From Actinomycetota bacterium (GTDB lineage: Bacteria > Actinomycetota > Actinomycetes > S36-B12 > UBA5976), in contig JAPLBX010000082.1 of assembly GCA_026392535.1 (NCBI GenBank), forward strand, positions 1 to 25,042: a stretch of 25,042 nucleotides of DNA. The letters run 5' to 3'. The notes under the pieces are model-generated. The model was not told the DNA's origin. It saw only the letters and a list, made by a program, of their open reading frames with translations, and did not search any database. The number at the start of each line of letters is the position of its first letter. Within the stretch, counting starts at the first letter, position 1. The translations under genes were made by a program, and so were the position numbers. Shown in pieces: positions 8,164 to 15,353 of the stretch.

Positions 8164-9374
8164 GCGTGTTTCATAGCGGCGTCGAGCATCGCCTTAGCGT
8201 TTGCTAACTGTGCTTCAAGTTTCGCGACATCTTTCGAGCCGTTAGTGGTTGCTTTTAGTAAGTCAGATTCAATTTGTGCAACCGCGTCTTGGAATTTTCC
8301 TGCAGTGTTAGCTGCAAAAGCCTTTCGACTTGGGTCGTTTTTACGCCATTCCTCTTGTTCAAGTTCTTTAATGGCACTTTCAACTTTGCGAAGTCTGCCT
8401 TCAACTGTCTGCATGTCAGCCCGTGGAACGTGGCCAATCTTGGTCCAACGGTCGAGCACTGATTTATATGCTTTCTTAGCCGCTGTGATATTGGTGATTG
8501 GCAAAATGGCTTCCGCTTCAACCAAAAGCGCTAGTTTCAACGTTAGGTTGCCACCGAATTCTTCATCCCGGACTGATAAAGCTGCAGTACGTGCATCGAA
8601 GAATTCTTGTTGAAGTGCACGGAATTTATTCCAAAGCGCATCATCGTCTTTTTTGTTGCCTCTTGGAGCGGTGCGCCAGCGATCCATTAGTGCTTTGAAT
8701 TTGTTAGCTGTTGCCGTCCAATCTGTGGATTTAGCAAGTTCGGTTGCTTGAGCGATGATTTCATTCTTAACAGCTTTTGAAGCGGCAGTGGTCTTAGTCA
8801 ACTCAGCAAAGTGAGTGCGACGAGATTTGTCAAAAGTTTGACGAGCTGCGCTGAAACGCTTCCATTGAATCTGTTCCGCATCTCTTTCGCCACGTGGAAG
8901 TTTCTTCCATTCATCAAGTAGCACTGCAAATCTTTCCTGCGCAGTTTTCCAAGAATTTGATTTGGCCAGAATTTCTGCTTCGTCTGCAATAGCAGTTCGC
9001 TTGATCAATGCAGCATCGCGGGCTGCAGCTTTTGCTGCGGATTTTTCAGCAGCTTTGATCTGACCAAGTTCGCGCAACTTTGCGGGCAAGTCAGCGAAGG
9101 ATGAGAGATCTCCTACAACTGTAGGAGTGATTGCTTGGGCATCTAGTTTGGTCGCAAGTTCAATTGCGCCCTCAGAGCTGCCTTTGCCATTTTGCAATCG
9201 ACTGATTGCAAGGTTAACTTCAGAGATAAGGGACTCATACTTGTTGACGTAGAAGGCCAAAGCTTCTTGTGGGGTGCCGATTGTGTATTGACCAATTTGT
9301 GTTTCACCAGTTGCAGTTTTAACAAAAACTGTGCCGTCTTCACTTGCTCGGCCAAATTGTGTGTCGACTGTCAT
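8160..9374 (-). CDS. DUF349 domain protein next to rel
   Basis: The product has 404 residues. The N-terminus (1-105) has the FGRASEDGTVFVKTATGE segment usual for actinobacterial DUF349 proteins. An Ala/Lys-rich helix (about 106-125) comes next. Three helical DUF349-type repeats follow, at about 126-190 (FAVLLDEWKKLPR), 201-265 (FKALMDRWRTAPRG) and 278-340 (YKSVLDRWTKIGHVPR). The C-terminus is predicted coiled coil. No signal peptide or membrane segment is seen, so it is probably cytoplasmic. The molecular function is unknown; charge and helical repeats suggest a nucleic acid or protein binding role, which is inference. The SD AAGGGA (bases 9380-9385, minus strand) lies inside the out-of-frame tail of the upstream isomerase gene. 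It ends convergently with rel, overlapping it by 4 bases. Confidence 0.85.
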   Translation of the reverse strand: MTVDTQFGRASEDGTVFVKTATGETQIGQYTIGTPQEALAFYVNKYESLISEVNLAISRLQNGKGSSEGAIELATKLDAQAITPTVVGDLSSFADLPAKLRELGQIKAAEKSAAKAAARDAALIKRTAIADEAEILAKSNSWKTAQERFAVLLDEWKKLPRGERDAEQIQWKRFSAARQTFDKSRRTHFAELTKTTAASKAVKNEIIAQATELAKSTDWTATANKFKALMDRWRTAPRGNKKDDDALWNKFRALQQEFFDARTAALSVRDEEFGGNLTLKLALLVEAEAILPITNITAAKKAYKSVLDRWTKIGHVPRADMQTVEGRLRKVESAIKELEQEEWRKNDPSRKAFAANTAGKFQDAVAQIESDLLKATTNGSKDVAKLEAQLANAKAMLDAAMKHA

Positions 9375-9376
9375 AG

Positions 9377-9472
9377 TTATCCCTTACTACTGGTTGGAGA
9401 CGCTGACGGAGAACCTTTAGGCGTCTGGGAATAATCCTTCTCGACAGTAAATCGAGCGTTCTTTATTCCAAT
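9377..9472 (-). pseudogene. Out-of-frame C-terminal tail of the upstream isomerase
   Basis: Just past the in-frame stop of the isomerase gene, the neighbouring reading frame encodes 31 residues and a stop, beginning IGIKNARFTVEKDYSQTP and ending in a Ser/Pro-rich tail. ARFTVEKDY resembles the last beta strand of cyclophilin-type isomerases. The stop lies 2 bases before the DUF349 ATG, the spacing expected of the original gene end. The frame difference equals a loss of one base, or 3n+1 bases. The join is near 9466-9480. Confidence 0.6.
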
Positions 9473-10140
9473 TGGTTGATTCTGATTACGTGACCGAAGA
9501 TTGTGTAGTTAGCGCCAAGTGTTGTGTCGTCGTAGACGATAAAGAATTGGCTGCCATTTGTTCCAGGACCACTGTTCGCCATTGCGATAGTGCCAGCTGG
9601 GTAGTTGTTCTCTTTTTGTTTTGGAAGATTTTCGTCTTTAAATTTGTAGCCTGGTCCGCCGCTTCCGACACCAGTTGGGTCACCACATTGCAAGACAAAG
9701 AGACCACTTGTTGTGATTCGATGGCAAGGAGTGTTGTCGAAGAACTTATTCTCAGTTAGAAAGAGCATTGAGTTGACCGTTGTCGGTGCAGCTTTGTGAT
9801 CAAGCTCAATGACAATCTGACCGCAATTAGTGTTTAGAACCCATTGGTAAGACTTTTTCGAAAGATCCATTTTGTCAGGCTTGGTGAAACTGGCTGCTGC
9901 GACATTTGCAATCGGTGCATCACCACAGTAGATGGAAGAACTCTGGGTATTTGATTGGCTTGGGGTGACACTAGTTTGTTCGCTGTTCCACTTGTTCCAT
10001 ACGACTAGTAATGCGATAACGAGAATCAATGCAGCCGGAGCAAAAACTCCACGTTTGCGTTTGGCGGAAGTTGCCCGGTTTACCTGGCGCTCACGTTTAG
10101 CTCTTGCAAGTTCACGCTCACGCTTATTAGATGACGACAC
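9463..10140 (-). CDS. Membrane-anchored cyclophilin-type peptidyl-prolyl isomerase, C-terminus frameshifted
   Basis: Cyclophilins speed cis-trans isomerisation of X-Pro bonds; this one probably acts outside the membrane. From the GTG at 10140 the product has 225 residues: a basic N-terminus (KRERELARAKRERQ), one membrane segment (about 32-48), a Ser/Thr/Gln linker, then the cyclophilin domain (about 97-219). Active-site elements are visible: F134-D135, H140-R141 (catalytic Arg), FVLQCGDPTG (148-157), and MANSGPGTNGSQFF (187-200). The frame then stops right after FGHVIRINQLE, before the final helix and strand. The missing end appears in another frame downstream, so the gene looks frameshifted by mutation or sequencing error. 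The divergent orientation relative to the MBL gene matches the arrangement known from Mycobacterium. Confidence 0.82.
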   Translation of the reverse strand: MSSSNKRERELARAKRERQVNRATSAKRKRGVFAPAALILVIALLVVWNKWNSEQTSVTPSQSNTQSSSIYCGDAPIANVAAASFTKPDKMDLSKKSYQWVLNTNCGQIVIELDHKAAPTTVNSMLFLTENKFFDNTPCHRITTSGLFVLQCGDPTGVGSGGPGYKFKDENLPKQKENNYPAGTIAMANSGPGTNGSQFFIVYDDTTLGANYTIFGHVIRINQLE

Positions 10141-10145
10141 AAAGA

Positions 10146-10150
10146 CTCCT
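10146..10150 (-). promoter_or_regulatory. Ribosome binding site deciding the isomerase start
   Basis: AGGAG on the minus strand lies 5 bases before the GTG at 10140. The upstream in-frame start at 10194 would add 18 uncharacteristic residues before the basic N-terminus. Confidence 0.55.
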
Positions 10151-10246
10151 ATGTGGGGTAGGGGCGCAAGTGTATTAGGGCTAAATATGAGCAAAATGCC
10201 GAGTTTGGTTCAGGGCACTGGCTAGCCGTCGCTTACACTTGGCTCG

Positions 10247-10263
10247 CTCACCGAACCGGTGGG
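10247..10263 (+). promoter_or_regulatory. Leader hairpin 1 upstream of MBL gene
   Basis: The core inverted repeat CACCG / CGGTG has a 3-base loop (AAC), extended by a T-G wobble and a C-G pair to about 7 bp. It precedes the second hairpin by 7 bases. Confidence 0.35.
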
Positions 10264-10270
10264 TGTCCTG

Positions 10271-10289
10271 TTCAGACCGTCTATCTGAA
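10271..10289 (+). promoter_or_regulatory. Leader hairpin 2 overlapping the MBL ribosome binding site
   Basis: The perfect 6-bp inverted repeat TTCAGA / TCTGAA has a 7-base loop (CCGTCTA). The 3' arm includes the GAA of the presumed SD GAAGGG (10287-10292), which lies 7 bases before the ATG at 10300. The fold could partly mask translation initiation. Confidence 0.35.
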
Positions 10290-10299
10290 GGGTTTAGCC

Positions 10300-10980
10300 A
10301 TGCTAATTGCCGGCTTCAGTGCCGGCCCCTGGTCCACCAACTGTTGGGTGGTATCACCAGGCGCCAATCATGAGTGTGTCATCATCGATCCAGGCTATGA
10401 ATCTGTAGACCAAATTGCTCAAATAGTTTCTGAGAATCACCTCAAGCCAGTTGCTGTCTTAGTTACGCACGGACATATCGATCACATGTGGTCTGTGACA
10501 CCTGTTGCAAACGGATACGAAATCCCGAGTCTGATTCACAGCTCAGACCGGCCATATCTAGCGGACCCAATTTCCACATTGGACAAAGACAGTCAATCAA
10601 TGGTTAAAGCGCTGGGTGGAAATTTTACTGAGCCGCAACTGGTGACCGAGTTTTCGAATAATTTGAATTTACAGATTGCTGGTTTAGAAATCGAAATTCT
10701 TTGCGCACCTGGGCACACTCAAGGATCCGTGATGTATAAATTCAAGGATGCAGATGAACCTATTCTTTTCAGTGGAGATGTTTTATTCCAAGGATCAATT
10801 GGCCGCACTGATTTACCCGGCGGCGATTGGAACGCGATGCAAGAAACTTTGCGTAATGTTGTGATTCCTCTAGACAATGACCTTCTGGTTTTGAGTGGTC
10901 ACGGAGCACAGACAACTATCGGGGAAGAAAAAATGAATAACGCGTATTTGCAACCTTTTGTTGGGAGTCAAAAAGTATGA
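10300..10980 (+). CDS. MBL-fold metallo-hydrolase, glyoxalase II-like
   Basis: The product has 226 residues with the metallo-beta-lactamase fold. The metal ligands are H57, H59, D61 and H62 (THGHIDH), H139 (APGHTQGS), D160 (FSGDVLF) and H201 (LSGHG). N-terminal NCWVVSP and VIIDPG are typical of hydroxyacylglutathione hydrolase-like members. Enzymes of this group hydrolyse thioesters, but actinobacteria usually lack glutathione and the substrate is unknown; I call it only as a hydrolase. It is the first gene of the plus-strand run. Its stop overlaps the hisS start by 4 bases (ATGA). The MBL-hisS pairing, divergent from a cyclophilin gene, is conserved in actinobacteria. Confidence 0.9.
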   Translation: MLIAGFSAGPWSTNCWVVSPGANHECVIIDPGYESVDQIAQIVSENHLKPVAVLVTHGHIDHMWSVTPVANGYEIPSLIHSSDRPYLADPISTLDKDSQSMVKALGGNFTEPQLVTEFSNNLNLQIAGLEIEILCAPGHTQGSVMYKFKDADEPILFSGDVLFQGSIGRTDLPGGDWNAMQETLRNVVIPLDNDLLVLSGHGAQTTIGEEKMNNAYLQPFVGSQKV

Positions 10981-12245
10981 GCGAAATAATCCGTGCACCT
11001 AAAGGCGTGCCAGACTATGCGCAAAATGACGGCATTGAATTTCTTGCCATTCGCGATTCTTTGAGCGAACCAATTATGTTAGCTGGCTATCAATACATTG
11101 AACTGCCAATCTATGAAGACACAAACTTGTACGTCCGGGGAGTGGGCGAATCAACAGATGTTGTGAGTAAAGAAATGTTTACTTTCAGCGACCGTGGAGA
11201 CCGCTCTATTACCTTAAGACCTGAAGGAACTGCTGGTGTTATGCGAGCAGTAATTGAACATGGATTAGATCGTGGTCAGCTGCCAGTAAAGCTTTGGTAT
11301 GCAGGACCATTCTTTAGAGCTGAAAGACCACAAGCTGGCAGATATAGACAGCTACAGCAAATCGGAATTGAAGCAATTGGAGTGGACGATCCGGCGTTAG
11401 ATGCAGAAGTGATTGCAATTGCCTATAAAGGTTTTAAGAATGTTGGCCTAAAGAATTTCACTTTGAAATTAACATCTCTAGGCTGTGCTAAATGTCGTCC
11501 TGCGTATCGAAAACTTTTGCAAGAGTTTCTTGCCAAACTCAATCTTGACGAAGCCACTCGTGCTCGGGCCAGCATAAATCCGCTGAGGGTTTTGGACGAC
11601 AAAAGGCAAGAAGTGCAATCGCAACTCGCAGATGCACCATTGCAAGTGAATTATCTTTGTGAAGAGTGCATCAGCCACTACAACCAAATCCGCGATTATT
11701 TACGTTTATTCGGTGTGCAATGGGAAGAAGCCCCTCGAATGGTTCGCGGATTGGACTATTACACCCGAACCACATTCGAGTTTGATCATCCGCAGTTAGG
11801 TGCCCAATCTGGCATTGGCGGCGGTGGTCGATACGACGGGTTGATGAGTGAACTTGGTGGCCAGAATCTTGGTGGAATTGGGTTTGGTTTAGGTGTGGAC
11901 CGAACATTGCTGGCTGCAAGAGCTGAAGGCTTGGCCATTGGAGATAAATCAATAGCTGATATCTATTTGATTCCATTAGGAGATGCCGCCAAGAATCAAG
12001 TTATTGAATTGATTTCGCAACTGCGAACTAACGGTCTACGAGCAGACATGGCTTTTGGAGATCGCGGGTTGAAAGGTTCGATGAAATCTGCCGATAAGTT
12101 GGCTGCTAAATGCGTAGTTGTTATCGGAGATGGCGAACTAGATTCGAAGATTGTAAATATAAAGCGAATGGCTGATGGAAAAACTGTCGAAAGTTCATTT
12201 GAAGAACTAGATAGCAACATTAAAAAATTAATCGAGGAGAAATAA
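10977..12245 (+). CDS. hisS: Histidyl-tRNA synthetase
   Basis: HisRS is a class II synthetase that attaches histidine to tRNA-His. The product has 422 residues, normal for bacterial HisRS. Seen in order: APKGVPDY (7-14), RPEGTAGVMRA (81-91), motif 2 region RYRQLQQIGIEAIG (122-135), the histidine-specific RGLDYYTRTTFEF (257-269), GGGGRYDGL (281-289), motif 3 IGFGLGVDR (301-309), and a C-terminal anticodon-binding domain (about 328-422). Two cysteine pairs (C170/C173 and C228/C231) lie in the insertion domain, as in some bacterial homologues, and may bind a metal. It starts 4 bases inside the MBL gene; aspS begins right after its stop. Confidence 0.97.
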   Translation: MSEIIRAPKGVPDYAQNDGIEFLAIRDSLSEPIMLAGYQYIELPIYEDTNLYVRGVGESTDVVSKEMFTFSDRGDRSITLRPEGTAGVMRAVIEHGLDRGQLPVKLWYAGPFFRAERPQAGRYRQLQQIGIEAIGVDDPALDAEVIAIAYKGFKNVGLKNFTLKLTSLGCAKCRPAYRKLLQEFLAKLNLDEATRARASINPLRVLDDKRQEVQSQLADAPLQVNYLCEECISHYNQIRDYLRLFGVQWEEAPRMVRGLDYYTRTTFEFDHPQLGAQSGIGGGGRYDGLMSELGGQNLGGIGFGLGVDRTLLAARAEGLAIGDKSIADIYLIPLGDAAKNQVIELISQLRTNGLRADMAFGDRGLKGSMKSADKLAAKCVVVIGDGELDSKIVNIKRMADGKTVESSFEELDSNIKKLIEEK

Positions 12246-14006
12246 GTGTTACGTACCCATAATTCAGGAATTTTGCGCGCTTCAGATGCGGGTACAACTG
12301 TAACTTTGGCAGGTTGGGTTGCGCGTCGCCGTGATCACGGTGGTGTTGCCTTTATCGACCTGCGAGATGCTTCGGGTGTTGTTCAGGTTGTAGTAAGAGA
12401 TGAAAGAACTGCGCACATTCTGCGAAGTGAATTTTGTGTGAAAGTAGTTGGAGAAGTCTCTTTAAGGCCGCCAGGCAATGAAAACTCCGAACTGCCGACT
12501 GGCGAAATTGAAATTTTGGCTGATGTGGTTGAGGTGCTAAGCGAATCTGCACCTTTGCCATTTCCGATTGATGACAATTTGGAAGTTGGCGATGAAACTC
12601 GACTCAAATGGCGCTATTTAGATCTCCGTCGATCTGGGCCTGCTGCTGCATTACGGCTGCGAAGCAAAGTGAACCAAATAGCGCGTGAGGTGCTTTTAGC
12701 TCAAAATTTTGTTGAAGTCGAAACTCCAACTTTGACACGTTCAACGCCAGAAGGAGCTCGCGACTTTTTGGTTCCTGTGCGATTGAAACCAGGAAGCTGG
12801 TATGCGTTGCCACAAAGTCCACAGTTGTTCAAGCAACTTCTAATGGTGGCTGGAATGGAGCGTTACTTCCAAATTGCACGTTGTTACCGAGATGAAGATT
12901 TCCGAGCAGATCGTCAACCTGAATTCACTCAACTCGATATTGAAATGTCATTTATTGAGCAAGAAGATATTTTGATTCTTGGCGAACAACTGGTGCGCGC
13001 GCTATGGAAAGGTGCCATCGATTACACAATAGGCGATATTCCTCGAATTACTTACAACGATGCCATGCGTCTATACGGAACCGATAAACCAGACTTGAGA
13101 TTTGACCTCCAACTTGTTGACCTAACAAATTATTTTTCTAAAACAGAATTTAGGGTTTTCCAAGCTGAGCATGTTGGCGCAGTGGTGATGGCTGGTGGCG
13201 CAGATCAACCACGACGAACATTCGATGCCTGGCAAGAATGGGCTAAGCAGCGTGGTGCTAAAGGTCTTGCTTACGTAACGTTTGGTGAAGATGGCGAACT
13301 TGGCGGCCCAGTTGCTAAAAACTTGACTGATGCAGAACGAGATGGACTAGCCGCTGCAACTGGCGCAAAGCCCGGAGACTGTATTTTCTTTGCAGCTGGA
13401 AAGAGATCCGATGCCCTTGGTTTACTTGGAGCAGCGCGTTTGGAAATTGGCAAACGTATTGGTGCAATTGATGAGTCACAATGGTCTTTCCTGTGGGTTG
13501 TGGATGCGCCGATGTTTGAAGAGATCGAAAACGAAGATGGAAGCTTGGGTTGGACTGCAGTACACCATCCGTTTACATCGCCTAATTCCGAATGGTTAGA
13601 TAACTTCGAATCAGATCCGAGTAATGCGCTAGCTTGGGCTTACGACATCGTTTGCAATGGAAATGAAATTGGTGGCGGTTCAATCCGTATCCATCAAGGT
13701 AGTGTGCAAGAAAGAGTTTTCAAATTGCTTGGCCTTTCTGACGAAGAGACTCAAGAGAAATTTGGCTTCCTGCTTGAAGCATTTAAATTTGGTCCACCTC
13801 CACATGGCGGAATTGCACTTGGTTGGGACCGGATCTGCATGTTGCTGTCTGGGGCAGCCAATCTCCGCGAAGTTATTGCTTTTCCAAAAACTGGTGGCGG
13901 GCACGACCCATTAACAGGAGCGCCAACTCCAATCACACCAGTGCAACGTCGAGAAGCCGGCGTTGACTTTAAACCTGAAAAGAAAACTGAAAAAGTAGAA
14001 GGTTAA
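12246..14006 (+). CDS. aspS: Aspartyl-tRNA synthetase, probably non-discriminating
   Basis: AspRS attaches aspartate to tRNA-Asp. The product has 586 residues, the long bacterial type: an N-terminal OB-fold anticodon domain (1-110), a catalytic domain with motif 2 around ARCYRDEDFRADRQPEF (about 211-227), the bacterial GAD insertion (about 285-410), and motif 3 GIALGWDR (about 522-529). H31 (in RRRDHGG) and G77 (in RPPGNEN) match residues linked to non-discriminating enzymes, which also charge tRNA-Asn with Asp for later GatCAB amidation. That is inference from family knowledge. The start is GTG with AGGAG 6 bases upstream, immediately after the hisS stop. Confidence 0.96.
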   Translation: MLRTHNSGILRASDAGTTVTLAGWVARRRDHGGVAFIDLRDASGVVQVVVRDERTAHILRSEFCVKVVGEVSLRPPGNENSELPTGEIEILADVVEVLSESAPLPFPIDDNLEVGDETRLKWRYLDLRRSGPAAALRLRSKVNQIAREVLLAQNFVEVETPTLTRSTPEGARDFLVPVRLKPGSWYALPQSPQLFKQLLMVAGMERYFQIARCYRDEDFRADRQPEFTQLDIEMSFIEQEDILILGEQLVRALWKGAIDYTIGDIPRITYNDAMRLYGTDKPDLRFDLQLVDLTNYFSKTEFRVFQAEHVGAVVMAGGADQPRRTFDAWQEWAKQRGAKGLAYVTFGEDGELGGPVAKNLTDAERDGLAAATGAKPGDCIFFAAGKRSDALGLLGAARLEIGKRIGAIDESQWSFLWVVDAPMFEEIENEDGSLGWTAVHHPFTSPNSEWLDNFESDPSNALAWAYDIVCNGNEIGGGSIRIHQGSVQERVFKLLGLSDEETQEKFGFLLEAFKFGPPPHGGIALGWDRICMLLSGAANLREVIAFPKTGGGHDPLTGAPTPITPVQRREAGVDFKPEKKTEKVEG

Positions 14007-15353
14007 GTGTCAATTTTTGAGAATTCTTCAACGGCGCCATTAGCAGTGAGGATGCGCCCTAAGAACGCATCTGAACTCGTGGGCCAGAACAACATTCTCA
14101 AAGATGGCTCTCCGCTACGTCGGCTTTTGGACGGAGACAAGAACGCGGCTGTAAGCATTTTGCTATGGGGTCCGCCAGGAAGTGGTAAGACCACAATCGC
14201 GCAAATGATTGCTAATGCAACTAGTCGCAAATTTGTTGAACTGTCGGCAATATCTTCAGGCGTTAAGGATGTTAGGGAAGTAATTACCGACTCTAAAGAC
14301 TCTTTGGCTATTGGTGGTCAAAATACTGTTTTGTTTATTGATGAAGTTCACCGTTTTAACAAATCACAACAGGATGCCCTGCTTCCCGCTGTAGAGAACG
14401 GTTGGGTGACTTTGGTTGCAGCCACGACAGAGAATCCGAGTTTCAGTATCAATGCACCGCTTCTCTCTCGCTCTATTGTGGTTCGTCTCGAAAAGTTACA
14501 AGAAGAGGATTTGAAATCGCTTGTTCAAAGAGCACTGCAGTCTCCTTATGGATTAAATGGGGAAGTAGTTCTTGACGATACTGGTCTAGATTTCTTGGTT
14601 CGACTCGCTGGTGGTGATGCCAGACATGCATTAACTCTTCTTGAGGCAGCAGCTGGGATTGCCGTGGCGAATAAATCTTCAATTTCGGAAGAGATAGTTT
14701 CACAGGCTGCTCAGCATGCGATTGTGCATTACGACAAAGACGGAGACCAACACTACGACATAATCAGCGCCTTCATAAAAAGTATGCGTGGTTCAGATGT
14801 GGACGCAGCGTTGCATTATTTGGCTCGCATGATTGCAGCGGGCGAAGATCCACGCTTCATTGCCAGAAGAATCGTGATTTTAGCTAGCGAAGATATTGGA
14901 ATGGCAGATCCAACTGCTTTGCAAACCGCACTCGCAGCGTTGCAAGCTGTTTCGCTAATTGGAATGCCTGAAGCATCTCTAACTTTGGCACACGCAGTTA
15001 TTCACGCTGCACTAGCACCCAAAAGTAATGCAGTGGCAGTTGCAATTGAGCGCGCAATTACTGATGTTAATCAAGGCAAGGGAAGTGATGTTCCAGCTCA
15101 ATTGCGTGACGCACACTATGCAGGAGCAACAAAAATTGGGCATGGAGGTGGTTACCAATATCCGCATGATCTACCAAGCGGAGTTGCGTCATTTGTTTAT
15201 CTACCTGCTGACCTTCGAGACCGGACCTACTACGAGCCAAGTGACCACGGACATGAAAAGCGCTGGGCAGACATTTTGACTCACATTAAATCGCTGCTCA
15301 AAGGTGAGTCGGTAGGGTTTGCCCCTGAATCTAAGGAAGGTAAGGCACAATGA
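14007..15353 (+). CDS. rarA: Replication-associated recombination ATPase RarA (MgsA family)
   Basis: RarA is an AAA+ ATPase related to clamp loaders and RuvB that acts at stalled replication forks. The product has 448 residues. RMRPKNASELVGQ (15-27) is the RarA N-terminus. Walker A is GPPGSGKTT (55-63), Walker B is LFIDEVHRFNKSQQD (109-123), sensor 1 is ATTENPSF (139-146), and the arginine-finger region is LLSRSIVV (152-159). The C-terminal oligomerisation part carries SEDIGMADPTALQ and the typical PHDLPSGVASFVYLP stretch. The start is GTG, directly after the aspS stop. Its end overlaps the alaS start by 4 bases. Confidence 0.96.
   Translation: MSIFENSSTAPLAVRMRPKNASELVGQNNILKDGSPLRRLLDGDKNAAVSILLWGPPGSGKTTIAQMIANATSRKFVELSAISSGVKDVREVITDSKDSLAIGGQNTVLFIDEVHRFNKSQQDALLPAVENGWVTLVAATTENPSFSINAPLLSRSIVVRLEKLQEEDLKSLVQRALQSPYGLNGEVVLDDTGLDFLVRLAGGDARHALTLLEAAAGIAVANKSSISEEIVSQAAQHAIVHYDKDGDQHYDIISAFIKSMRGSDVDAALHYLARMIAAGEDPRFIARRIVILASEDIGMADPTALQTALAALQAVSLIGMPEASLTLAHAVIHAALAPKSNAVAVAIERAITDVNQGKGSDVPAQLRDAHYAGATKIGHGGGYQYPHDLPSGVASFVYLPADLRDRTYYEPSDHGHEKRWADILTHIKSLLKGESVGFAPESKEGKAQ

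Larger units (their letters stand above)
10141..10299. promoter_or_regulatory. Divergent intergenic region between isomerase and MBL genes
   Basis: This is the longest gap in the window (159 bp) and must carry the start signals for both the minus-strand isomerase-DUF349 pair and the long plus-strand operon. Possible -10-like hexamers are TACACT on the plus strand (10234-10239) and TAATAC on the minus strand (10172-10177). Neither has a convincing -35 partner, so no promoter is called precisely. Two hairpins occupy the part nearest the MBL start. Confidence 0.4.

Noticed and set aside
9460..9490. Programmed ribosomal frameshift in the isomerase gene
   Set aside because: No slippery heptamer or downstream stem is seen, and the family gives no precedent; a deletion or sequence error explains the frame change better.
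10195..10299. T-box riboswitch ahead of the MBL-hisS operon
   Set aside because: The GGTGGGTG stretch loosely recalls part of a T-box, but the conserved AGGGTGG-ACCGCG element and specifier stem are not present.
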